Shown here: positions 8,700 through 16,501 of the stretch, piece by piece
How the letters are laid out: each line of letters starts with the position of its first letter
Numbering within the stretch: the stretch's first letter is position 1
Assembly: GCA_023453795.1 (NCBI GenBank)
Contig: JAEXSP010000004.1
Location: forward strand, 1-64,000
DNA length: 64,000 nt
Source of the DNA: Bacillota bacterium
GTDB taxonomy: Bacteria; Bacillota; Clostridia; Acetivibrionales; JAEXSP01
Direction of reading: 5' to 3'
Position numbers and translations under genes: made by a program
Notes under the pieces: model-generated
What the model was told of the DNA's origin: nothing
The model's database searches: none
The model's input: only the letters and a program-made list of their open reading frames with translations

Positions 8700-8740
8700 A
8701 AGAAGGCTTGCTATAAACAGCAGCCCTCTTTATTTTTTAA
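8700..8740. terminator. probable terminator after radical SAM gene
   Basis: An imperfect stem (AAGAAGG..TTGCT with AGCAG..CCTCTT) is followed by TTTATTTTTT. It lies between the converging radical SAM and ychF genes. Confidence 0.5.
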
Positions 8741-8776
8741 AGAAAATAGCCGGGTAAGTGTATTTTAAACTTTCGT

Positions 8777-9871
8777 TTATACATTAAATCTGAATAGGGT
8801 TACGTCGCCATCATGCATTACATAGTCTTTGCCTTCGGAACGTACAAGTCCTTTTTCACGAGCCGCATTATAGGAGCCGCATGCCATAAGGTCGTTATAA
8901 GCCACTATTTCCGCACGTATGAAACCGCGTTCAAAATCGGAATGTATCTTGCCGGCCGCTTGCGGCGCTTTGGTTCCGTTGACTATCGTCCATGCCCTAA
9001 CTTCAGGCGTTCCAGCGGTGAGGTAACTGATAAGACCCAGAAGCTTGTAGCTTGCTTTAACAAGTCTGTCGAGTCCTGATTCCGAAAGGCCCATGGCTTC
9101 CAAAAAGTCCTTCTTTTCAGCGTCATCCAGCTGAGATATTTCTTCTTCAATTTTGGCACAAATAGTCATGACCTCAGAGCCTTCTTTTTGAGCAAATCCC
9201 TTCAATTCAACAAGAAACCTGTTATCTTCGCCGGATTGAAGGTCTTCTTCAGAAACGTTTGCCGCATAGAGAACAGGCTTTGAGGTAAGAAGGAATAACT
9301 GGTCAACCATTTCCTTTTCCTCGGGGGTAAAACTCATTGCTCTCACAGAGACTCCCTTTTCCAGACTTTCCTTAATGCTTTCATAGAGCTCCAGTTCAAC
9401 CTGGAACTTCTTATCGCCTGATTTCAGCATTTTACGAGTTCGGTCTATTCGTCTTTCCATGACTTCCAAATCGGAGAATATAAGCTCAAGGTTAATGGTC
9501 TCAATATCGCGGATAGGACCGATTGAACCGTCAACATGCACTATATTTGCATCTTCGAAGCACCTAACCACATGTACTATTGCATCAACTTCCCTGATGT
9601 GTGAGAGAAACTTGTTGCCAAGCCCTTCGCCTTTGCTTGCCCCCTTTACAAGGCCTGCTATATCTACGAATTCTATTGTTGTAGGCGTTATCTTTTCCGG
9701 GTTATACATTTCGGCAAGCTTATCAAGCCTTTCGTCAGGTACGGCTACGATTCCTACATTTGGTTCTATGGTACAAAACGGATAGTTTGCACATTCTGCT
9801 CCCGCCTTGGTTATGGCATTAAAAAGAGTGCTTTTCCCTACATTGGGAAGACCTACAATTCCAAGTCTCAT
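8777..9871 (-). CDS. ychF: redox-regulated ATPase / GTP-binding protein YchF
   Basis: This is a 364-residue Obg-family P-loop protein that binds ATP and associates with ribosomes. It opens directly with the Walker A motif (GLPNVGKST). The characteristic NYPFCTIEPN switch follows and then DIAGLVKGASKGEGLGNKFL. A coiled-coil insertion spans about 130-200. The TGS-like C-terminal domain ends in FRFNV, the usual YchF ending. The ATG at 9871 was chosen because it follows GAAAGGAAAG and gives the conserved start; the frame stays open further upstream without support. It is divergent from the P-II gene. Confidence 0.96.
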   Translation of the reverse strand: MRLGIVGLPNVGKSTLFNAITKAGAECANYPFCTIEPNVGIVAVPDERLDKLAEMYNPEKITPTTIEFVDIAGLVKGASKGEGLGNKFLSHIREVDAIVHVVRCFEDANIVHVDGSIGPIRDIETINLELIFSDLEVMERRIDRTRKMLKSGDKKFQVELELYESIKESLEKGVSVRAMSFTPEEKEMVDQLFLLTSKPVLYAANVSEEDLQSGEDNRFLVELKGFAQKEGSEVMTICAKIEEEISQLDDAEKKDFLEAMGLSESGLDRLVKASYKLLGLISYLTAGTPEVRAWTIVNGTKAPQAAGKIHSDFERGFIRAEIVAYNDLMACGSYNAAREKGLVRSEGKDYVMHDGDVTLFRFNV

Positions 9872-9996
9872 TAAATCATCTTTCCTTTCAAATATTTGGT
9901 ATGACACGTATATTGAACATTGTAAATTATATATTATTAAAGTTGTTAATGCAATATACATAAGTCTTATGATATAATGCATTGGGGTGGTTTATA

Positions 9997-10338
9997 ATGA
10001 AAAAAGTTGAAGCCATTATTCGACAAGATAAACTCAGCGATCTTCTTGATGAATTGAACAGACATCAAATTTATGGTGTAACCGCAACGCAGGTTATGGG
10101 CTGCGGTCTTCAAAAAGGAAGGACACAATATTACAGGGGTAATGAATACACTGTGAATCTTCATCCTAAGACAAAGCTCGAACTTGTAGTGAAAGATTCC
10201 TGGGTGCAGGAGATCATTGATGTAATCATTAAAGTTTGCAGGACAGGGGAAATAGGCGACGGCAAGATATTTATATATAACGTTGATGATGCCTATCGAA
10301 TCAGGACAGGAGAAAAAGGTGAAAGTGCCTTAACATAA
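9997..10338 (+). CDS. glnB: P-II family nitrogen regulator
   Basis: This 113-residue protein is the normal size of GlnB/GlnK, which bind ATP/ADP and 2-oxoglutarate and control ammonium transport or assimilation. Visible are the MKKVEAIIRQDKL start, the T-loop stretch ending YRGNEYTVNLHPK, and the C-terminal TGEIGDGKIFIY and RIRTGE motifs. The ATG at 9997 follows GGGGTGG. No amtB or glutamine synthetase gene is adjacent, so the target is unknown. A terminator lies about 125 bases downstream. Confidence 0.93.
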   Translation: MKKVEAIIRQDKLSDLLDELNRHQIYGVTATQVMGCGLQKGRTQYYRGNEYTVNLHPKTKLELVVKDSWVQEIIDVIIKVCRTGEIGDGKIFIYNVDDAYRIRTGEKGESALT

Positions 10339-10463
10339 AGTACAAATTCTAAAGACTATAGGAGTATTAATATTTCTATGGTCTTATTTTGATAAGAAAT
10401 TTATTCTAAGCCACTTGACGGCAGTATTGTTAAATTATACAATTTCAATAAAGGGAACCTTTC

Positions 10464-10505
10464 GGGTCTAGTAGATACGATATTATCTCTAGACCTGTTT
10501 TTATA
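10464..10505 (+). terminator. terminator downstream of the P-II gene
   Basis: GGTCTAG pairs with CTAGACC, with extra pairing inside (GATA with TATC), then TGTTTTTATA. The rest of the 10339-10697 gap holds no gene. Its right half carries the motif site at 10604 and an A+T-rich promoter region. Confidence 0.75.
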
Positions 10506-10603
10506 TATTCAATTCTATTCAAATTCCGAAAAATGTCTTCTAATCAATAGGTTTTACTTTTTTGAAACAACTTGTAATGCTATATAAAATACCTACCTCA
10601 AAA

Positions 10604-10623
10604 TTGCCACGATTTTGCGGAGA
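10604..10623 (+). promoter_or_regulatory. conserved 20-bp motif, site 1 (upstream of apbE)
   Basis: The site reads TTGCCACGATTTTGCGGAGA. It matches two other sites in the window (15273 and 16413) at all but a few positions. It ends 75 bases before the apbE start. The two halves (TTGCCAC and TTGCGGA) start 11 bases apart, as in direct-repeat operators of OmpR-family regulators. The nearby response regulator at 14506 is the obvious candidate binder, by inference. Confidence 0.65.
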
Positions 10624-10697
10624 CTTTATTTATAAAAACCTATAAAATCATATTATAAGATTTTTATAAATCATTAACCGGATTGGGGGCAGTTATT

Positions 10698-11648
10698 ATG
10701 GCTTTAGGAAAAATAATTACACATAAAAAGTATGAAAAAACATTTTTTGCGCTAGGCACTATAAACTCAATAACCGCCTTCGGTGTAAACTGCGAAGAGG
10801 CTCTTAGTTCAGCCTGCCAGAGAGTTATTGAAATTGACAACAGAATGTCAGTCTTTAAAGAGAATAGTGATGTGACAAAAATAAACCGCAATGCGGGAAT
10901 TGAAGCGCAAAAAATAAACACAGATACCTTTGATGTTCTTAAGCGTGCCATGGAAATCTCAAAGACTTCCGACGGGGCTTTTGACATAACAATACGCCCA
11001 TTGACAGCTCTTTGGGGTTTCGGAACCAAGCATAATTTCATTCCTGACAGCATTGATATAAAAAAGACTTTGGGACTGGTTGATCATAGGGAATTAGGTT
11101 TGGATGAAAAAAGCAATACCGCATATTTAAAGAGTAAAGGACAGGCAATTGATTTGGGCGGTATTGCAAAGGGCTATGCTGCAGATGAGGTAAAACGAGT
11201 GCTGCAGCAGTATGACATTGAGAATGCTTTAATAAACCTTGGAGGGAATATTGTAGCAATGGGATATAATCAAACAGGTACACCGTGGCGGATCGGAATT
11301 CAGAACCCACTTTCTAATAGAGGGCAATCAGTAGGAACTATAGCAGCCGTAAATAAGACAGTCGTAACATCAGGCAGCAATGAACAATTTTTTATCAAGG
11401 ATGGGGTAAGGTATCATCACATTATTGAACCTCGAACAGGATATCCCGCGAATACAGGGATTTTAAGCGTAACTGCAATATGTGAAAGTTCAATAGATGC
11501 CGATGCTTTAACTACTGCGCTTTTTATTATGGGAGCTGATAAAGCAATATCTTTTTTAGAAGATTTTAATGCTGAAGCTATATTCATTATGCAGAATAGT
11601 GACATTTTTATTACAAAAGGATTAGCAGATAATTTTGAAAGGAGCTGA
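10698..11648 (+). CDS. apbE: FAD:protein FMN transferase ApbE
   Basis: ApbE moves FMN from FAD onto a Thr/Ser of partner proteins. The 316-residue protein shows the family motifs: the DNRMSVFKENSDVTKINRNAG region, DLGGIAKGYAADEV at about 155, INLGGNI, and HIIEPRTGYPA at about 245. Most ApbE proteins are exported lipoproteins, but this one has no signal peptide or lipobox. The ATG at 10698 follows TTGGGGGC. The next gene encodes a membrane protein with an FMN-attachment motif and is the likely substrate; the two genes nearly touch. The 20-bp site at 10604 probably controls both. Confidence 0.94.
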   Translation: MALGKIITHKKYEKTFFALGTINSITAFGVNCEEALSSACQRVIEIDNRMSVFKENSDVTKINRNAGIEAQKINTDTFDVLKRAMEISKTSDGAFDITIRPLTALWGFGTKHNFIPDSIDIKKTLGLVDHRELGLDEKSNTAYLKSKGQAIDLGGIAKGYAADEVKRVLQQYDIENALINLGGNIVAMGYNQTGTPWRIGIQNPLSNRGQSVGTIAAVNKTVVTSGSNEQFFIKDGVRYHHIIEPRTGYPANTGILSVTAICESSIDADALTTALFIMGADKAISFLEDFNAEAIFIMQNSDIFITKGLADNFERS

Positions 11649-11652
11649 ACAG

Positions 11653-12879
11653 ATGAAAAACCGTAAAATATCAATAATTCAAGTTTCCCGGCTTTTGCTA
11701 CAAATAATATTCTTTTTGTTGTTACCTTCGCTTTATATAAATACATTTGCAGGGATTAAGCAGATTTATATAGCTGTAATCAGACAGAATGCAGATTTTA
11801 ACCAGTTGTTACCGCAAATAATCGAAGCTGCGGTACTCATACCTTTTACGATAATAATGGGAAGATTTTTCTGCGGGTGGATGTGCGCATTTGGATCTTT
11901 TGGAGATTTTATATATAAAATATCAAGCAAAATATTAAAGATTAAAATTAGAGTAAATGAAAAAGCAGATAGATTATTTAAGTTTTTTAAATACGTAATT
12001 CTGGCCTTTTTGATTCTTATTGTATGCTCCTTTAGCATTACTGCATTCAGTACGTATAGCCCTTGGGACGTATTTGGAATGCTGGCTTCCGTAGGAAAGA
12101 TGCCTGCATTCTCGTATACTGCAGCAAATCTGACCGCAGGGTTTATAATATTTATTTTTATCACTATTGCTTCTATGCTTATAGAAAGGTTTTTTTGCAG
12201 GTATCTCTGCCCGCTTGGTGCAGTATTTGCAATTGCTTCGAAGCTTAGAATCGCCAAAATAAATAAAGCAAGGACAAAATGCGGCAATTGCAGGGGATGT
12301 ACAAATAAGTGCGTTATGGGAATACCATTATATAAGTATGATGTTGTCAATAGCGGTGAATGTATAAATTGTTTGGAGTGTATAAATGAGTGCCCGCGGA
12401 ATAATGCTACTTTTACTGTAGCAGGAAGTGATGTCCGGCCTCTTATTGCAGGAGCGGCTGCCGTATCTGTAATGACGGGTCTCTATTATGCAGGCAACAT
12501 TGTAGTTAATGCCGCAGGACTGAATAATCCTAAAACTGAAATACATGCTTTAAACATCCAGGCAGAATCTGAAGAAACTGCAATAGCATCTGGCAGCACG
12601 AATTCACAATATAAAGACGGAACATATCAAGGCTCCGGTACCGGGTTTAGAGGCGGGACAACCACTGTTTCAGTTACTGTTAAAAATGGAAAAATAGTGG
12701 ATGTTTCCACTATATCTTCTTACGATGACGGACCATTTTATACAAGGGCTTTTGACACAGTTGTACAGGAAATCATAGACAGCCAGTCTGCTAATGTTGA
12801 TGCAGTTTCAGGGTCAACATTCAGCAGCATAGGGATAATGGAGGCTGTGCAGAACGCACTCAGCAATGCTGAAAAATGA
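11653..12879 (+). CDS. membrane Fe-S and FMN-binding electron-transfer protein (NapH/RnfG-like)
   Basis: The 408-residue protein combines several membrane helices with electron carriers. It has paired Cys motifs at helix ends (FCGWMC at about 73-78 and FCRYLCP at about 181), as in NapH/CcoG-type proteins. Two 4Fe-4S motifs follow at about 210-250 (CGNCRGCTNKC and CINCLECINECP). After a last membrane segment comes a C-terminal FMN-binding domain (about 320-408). Its DAVSGST motif at about 382-388 is the ApbE flavinylation pattern. It would pass electrons across the membrane to an external flavin. Its start follows AAAGGAG, five bases after the apbE stop. The final acceptor is unknown. Confidence 0.9.
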   Translation: MKNRKISIIQVSRLLLQIIFFLLLPSLYINTFAGIKQIYIAVIRQNADFNQLLPQIIEAAVLIPFTIIMGRFFCGWMCAFGSFGDFIYKISSKILKIKIRVNEKADRLFKFFKYVILAFLILIVCSFSITAFSTYSPWDVFGMLASVGKMPAFSYTAANLTAGFIIFIFITIASMLIERFFCRYLCPLGAVFAIASKLRIAKINKARTKCGNCRGCTNKCVMGIPLYKYDVVNSGECINCLECINECPRNNATFTVAGSDVRPLIAGAAAVSVMTGLYYAGNIVVNAAGLNNPKTEIHALNIQAESEETAIASGSTNSQYKDGTYQGSGTGFRGGTTTVSVTVKNGKIVDVSTISSYDDGPFYTRAFDTVVQEIIDSQSANVDAVSGSTFSSIGIMEAVQNALSNAEK

Positions 12880-12907
12880 ATGGGCGGTTTAATTTTTAAT
12901 AAAAAAT

Positions 12908-12945
12908 ATGTAGGGGCTGATATGGAATCCGCCCCTACATATTTT
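12908..12945. terminator. terminator after the redox operon
   Basis: A perfect ten-base stem (ATGTAGGGGC with GCCCCTACAT) is followed by ATTTTC. It separates the redox pair from the converging kinase gene. Confidence 0.8.
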
Positions 12946-13003
12946 CTATAAGGTATAAGCCAAAGAGTTATCAAGGTTGACACTTTAATTGAGAACGACA
13001 TTT

Positions 13004-14500
13004 CTACAAAGCTTGATGCTTTATAATAGGCAGCTTGATTGTAAATAAGGCGCCTGTAGCTGTGTTCATGGCACTGACTGTGCCGTTATGATGCTCTACG
13101 ACATTCCGGGTGATGGCTAATCCAAGGCCAAAGTTCCCCTTTTTGCCTTTATAGAATCTTTCAAATATGTTGGACAGTTCTTTGGGGTCAAATCCAGGCC
13201 CGTCATCAGAGATAGTTATTATTGCAGTATTGTCCTCAAGCTGCGATTTGATTGTAACAGTGCTTTTGGCATATCGTGTGCAGTTGCTTATAATATTTGT
13301 AAGCGCACGGGACAGTTTCTCTTCATCAGCGCGAATTGAGACATCTTTTCCTTTATTTTCTGCTGACAGCTTTATACCATTCTTTATTGCGATACCGTTC
13401 ATACGCTCGACACAGCCATTGATTAAACCATGGAAGGAGAGATTGTCGAAACGGTAGTTTTCTTCAATCGTGTCAAGCCTTGAAAGATAAAGCAGATCCT
13501 CAACAAGGTGTGTCATACGTTTAGTTTCGTCTATTATTACATTTGTTGCGGTGCCGCTATCAACTACATCATACTTAATCCCTTCCGCATAGCTTTGGAT
13601 TGACATGAGAGGTGTCCTGAACTCGTGTGATGCATTCTGCAGGAAGGTTTTCTGAGCTTTGTCATACGTCTCAAGCTTCTCAGACATGATATTGATATTG
13701 TTTACTACCTCCTGCAGCTCGGCATAAACCGGTATGTCAATCTTGGTTCCGAAATTCCTTTCGGATATTGCGCTTATATGGCTGCTTAGTGAAGAAAACG
13801 GCGCAGTTATTTTTCTTGCCGCAACGGAAGAAATAATTAAAATAATAACAGCCGATATAATAAGTATTGCAAATAAAATCAAATTGATAGCCAATTGAAG
13901 CTGGTTAACCTTTTGCAGGCTGGAGTAAATGATTATCCACCCGAACCCAAGTGAATTCTTATTGAAAACAGGCTTTACAATAGCAACATACTCTGTTCCT
14001 GACAAAGTGAAGCTCAAATACTTTTCGCTGTTTAGGTCTTTTTCTCTGCTGATTTCTGATTTTATTTTTTTAAGCAAGTCGTCTGAAACTTTAAAAAAGC
14101 CATCTGCTGAAGGATTGATTATTTTCTTATCTGTATCAAGGAGTATATAGTCAGCGTTTAAGACTGAAAGAGGCTCTCTGAGTGATCGATCCAACATTAA
14201 GTAAAACCTGAAAAGGCTTTCACCATCTTTAGAGCTGTTCAGGGAAGTTGGGCCAATATCGTCCTTCTGACTGTCCGGCGGCGGTGGCGGCACGTCCCTG
14301 TTACCGTGAAAAAAATCAGGCCCCCTCCTAAGCGCAGTATCTTCGGTCTGAGAGGCGATTTTGCTTAACTGGCCGGTAATGTCCTTTGCCATATATTTTC
14401 GGACAGCTATGTTGAATATTATTGTAGTCAAGGCAATGAGAAGAAATATTGCAAGCAGATTGTATTTTAAAATTCTCCATTTAATAGTGTTTATCTTCAT
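13004..14500 (-). CDS. sensor histidine kinase
   Basis: This 498-residue membrane kinase pairs with the regulator encoded just upstream. A first membrane segment lies at about 10-32. The external sensor of about 150 residues includes a Pro run (VPPPPPDSQ). A second segment at about 205-228 is followed by HAMP. The HisKA phosphoacceptor is in NASHEFRTPL and the HATPase boxes include NIISNCTRYA, DDGPGFDP and GLGLAI. The ATG at 14500 follows AAGGA; the kinase starts just beyond the regulator stop, so translation is probably coupled. Neighbouring envelope glycosyltransfer genes suggest an envelope signal, as with ykoGH near ykoST in Bacillus. Confidence 0.93.
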   Translation of the reverse strand: MKINTIKWRILKYNLLAIFLLIALTTIIFNIAVRKYMAKDITGQLSKIASQTEDTALRRGPDFFHGNRDVPPPPPDSQKDDIGPTSLNSSKDGESLFRFYLMLDRSLREPLSVLNADYILLDTDKKIINPSADGFFKVSDDLLKKIKSEISREKDLNSEKYLSFTLSGTEYVAIVKPVFNKNSLGFGWIIIYSSLQKVNQLQLAINLILFAILIISAVIILIISSVAARKITAPFSSLSSHISAISERNFGTKIDIPVYAELQEVVNNINIMSEKLETYDKAQKTFLQNASHEFRTPLMSIQSYAEGIKYDVVDSGTATNVIIDETKRMTHLVEDLLYLSRLDTIEENYRFDNLSFHGLINGCVERMNGIAIKNGIKLSAENKGKDVSIRADEEKLSRALTNIISNCTRYAKSTVTIKSQLEDNTAIITISDDGPGFDPKELSNIFERFYKGKKGNFGLGLAITRNVVEHHNGTVSAMNTATGALFTIKLPIIKHQAL

Positions 14501-14505
14501 AATAA

Positions 14506-15198
14506 TCAATCCTTGTCTTCGATTTTAAACCCAAAACCCCACACTGTATCAATCTTGAGGTTTGAACCTGCATCTGTCAGCTTTTTTCTTATCCTTTTAA
14601 TCATATCGTCGGTTGCTCTGGTTTCAACATCGTTTTCAAAGCCCCATATCCTGTCAAGCAGCTCACTGCGGCTGATGGCTTTATTTTTATTGGCTGCGAG
14701 ATAACTCAGCAATTGGAATTCCATACCGGTCAGACCGATATTTTTCCCGTTATAATCCGCTTGTTTGGCATCCTGGTTGATCACTATGTCACCAATGCTA
14801 TCGGTTTGAACATCTTTAAAGGTCTTGTCAAGCTCCATCCTGCGGAAAATGCTTTTTATCCTTGCTATAAGCTCCATTGGGCTAAACGGCTTAGTGAGGT
14901 AATCATCGCTGCCAAGGGTAAGTCCTGCAATCTTATCGGGCTCAGTATCCTTTGCAGAAACTATAATGATTGGGACGGAACTTTTTTGCCTTATTGAGGA
15001 GCATAAAGAAAAGCCGTCAATCTCGGGCATCATTATATCAATGACCAGCATGTCGGCAGGCTTTTCATTGAAGGCTTCTAGGATGGTACGCCCATTGTCG
15101 AAGGTTTCAACATCATAACCTTCTTTAATGAGAAAGGATTTTATAATGCTGCATATATTTACTTCATCATCTGCAATGTATATAAGCTTCTTGTCCAT
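14506..15198 (-). CDS. OmpR-family response regulator
   Basis: This is a 230-residue transcription regulator: a receiver domain (acidic DD at about 10-11, phosphoacceptor Asp in MLVIDIMMPEIDG, conserved Lys in LTKPFSP) and a winged-helix DNA-binding domain from about 130 (LTGMEFQLLSYL; TRATDDMIKRIRKKL). The ATG at 15198 follows AGAGGTGATT. The 20-bp site at 15273 lies about 75 bases upstream, which would allow autoregulation. Copies of the same site precede apbE and the glycosyltransferase operon. Confidence 0.94.
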   Translation of the reverse strand: MDKKLIYIADDEVNICSIIKSFLIKEGYDVETFDNGRTILEAFNEKPADMLVIDIMMPEIDGFSLCSSIRQKSSVPIIIVSAKDTEPDKIAGLTLGSDDYLTKPFSPMELIARIKSIFRRMELDKTFKDVQTDSIGDIVINQDAKQADYNGKNIGLTGMEFQLLSYLAANKNKAISRSELLDRIWGFENDVETRATDDMIKRIRKKLTDAGSNLKIDTVWGFGFKIEDKD

Positions 15199-15272
15199 CG
15201 AACCAATCACCTCTTTTACATTTTAGCATGATTGAAATAAAAAATCTTGATTTTGAGGTTTCTGCCCTATTT

Positions 15273-15292
15273 TTGCCACAATCTTGCGGAGA
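15273..15292. promoter_or_regulatory. conserved 20-bp motif, site 2 (between response regulator and secreted repeat protein)
   Basis: The site reads TTGCCACAATCTTGCGGAGA. It lies about 75 bases from the response-regulator start (in inverse orientation relative to that gene) and about 227 bases upstream of the secreted repeat protein gene. Either or both genes could be targets. Apart from this site, the 15199-15518 gap holds only A+T-rich promoter-like sequence. Confidence 0.6.
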
Positions 15293-15518
15293 TTATAAAG
15301 CAATATGCGGTTATTGAGGGAAAGGGTTATAAATTGAACTTACTTTTCATTTAAACCGTTTTTGATTTATTCTTGCATTAATTCATAAAAAGTTAATAAA
15401 TTCCACAATAATTCCACATTTTCTTCCTAAAATGAACACACTGGACGTGTAGAATTACTTACAACATGAAAAAATTCCTGATATATATTTATTACTACTG
15501 ATAAGGAGGACTGAATAA

Positions 15519-16331
15519 ATGTACAGACATAAGCTGCTTGCGGCAAGCATAATTGTTGCAATGGTGACTGTTGCCGCTGCTGTGATGGTGTCTGCCGCGG
15601 CAACTGCCAAACCGGCTTCAAACACTCAAATCACGATTAACCAGACTAAGGTGACGAGTTTCTATAAGCCGGCAATGGATAAGCTGGTCAAAGCAAAAAC
15701 TATTACGCAGAAGCAGGAAAATTCAATATTAAGCGCAATGAAGTCAACAGCAAATTCCAAGAAGACAGTGAAACAGATTCTGGATGCTCTTGTCAAGGCA
15801 AAAACAATAACACAGAAGCAGGAAGATGCTCTTATTAAGGCATTCCAACCATCAAGTCCAAATGGCGGCGGGTTCAGTTTAAGCAGTGTATTCGATAACC
15901 TTGTAAAGAAAGGTACGATAACGAAAGCACAATCAGATGCAATCCAAAAGGCAATTGCTTCAGCAAGAGCCTCCAATAAAACTTCAAAACAAGCTCTTGA
16001 CGCACTTGTTAAGGCAGGAACCATAAAACAATCACAAGAGGATGCAATCCTAAAAGCCGCTCCTTTTCTAAATGGGAATGGAGGCTTTGGAGGAAGACAA
16101 CACACGAATCCGCTTGATGCATTGGTAAAAGCAGGCACAATAAAACAGGCGCAGGCGGATGCTGTCCAAACAGCTATAAGGAAAGCTAGAGGACAGGGTA
16201 AGACTACAAAAGCAATACTTGACAGTCTTGTAAAAGCCGGTACGATCACTCAAGCCCAGGAAAATGCAATATTGAAGGTTTATCCGGCACAATCCGGAGG
16301 AGGAAAGCCTGGGGGTAGTACGCAAAAGTAA
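15519..16331 (+). CDS. secreted protein with six LVKAGTIT-type helical repeats
   Basis: I do not recognise a named family. A signal peptide covers about residues 1-30 and ends near VSAAATA. The mature part has six repeats of a helix-turn-helix unit with consensus LDxLVKAGTITQAQxDAI. They begin at about residues 55, 90, 128, 163, 206 and 241 and are separated by Gly/Asn/Ser-rich or basic linkers. The C terminus is Gly/Ser-rich. Similar (K/G)xITQxQAD hairpins occur in DUF2680-like secreted proteins. The ATG follows AAGGAGG. It sits between a two-component system and a glycosyltransferase operon and ends at its own terminator. A cell-wall or signal-sensing role is a guess from context. Confidence 0.8.
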   Translation: MYRHKLLAASIIVAMVTVAAAVMVSAAATAKPASNTQITINQTKVTSFYKPAMDKLVKAKTITQKQENSILSAMKSTANSKKTVKQILDALVKAKTITQKQEDALIKAFQPSSPNGGGFSLSSVFDNLVKKGTITKAQSDAIQKAIASARASNKTSKQALDALVKAGTIKQSQEDAILKAAPFLNGNGGFGGRQHTNPLDALVKAGTIKQAQADAVQTAIRKARGQGKTTKAILDSLVKAGTITQAQENAILKVYPAQSGGGKPGGSTQK

Positions 16332-16351
16332 ACAGACAAATATTCTTATCA

Positions 16352-16393
16352 GAGGGTGTTCATGCACATAAGCATGGATGCCCTCTTATTTTT
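16352..16393 (+). terminator. terminator after the secreted repeat protein gene
   Basis: A 14-base stem (GAGGGTGTTCATGC with GCATGGATGCCCTC, two wobble pairs) with an ACATAA loop is followed by TTATTTTT. Confidence 0.88.
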
Positions 16394-16412
16394 CACGCCA
16401 TTTACATTAATC

Positions 16413-16432
16413 TTGCCACAGTTTTGCGGAGA
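16413..16432 (+). promoter_or_regulatory. conserved 20-bp motif, site 3 (upstream of glycosyltransferase operon)
   Basis: The site reads TTGCCACAGTTTTGCGGAGA. It ends about 70 bases before the first glycosyltransferase gene. A TAGAAT-like -10 lies about 20 bases after it with no good -35, fitting an activator site. Confidence 0.65.
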
Positions 16433-16501
16433 TTTCAGAAGCTCCTTTTAGTAGAATTGAAACATGATGAAACACACAAACCAACTCAGGGAGTGATTAC
16501 A

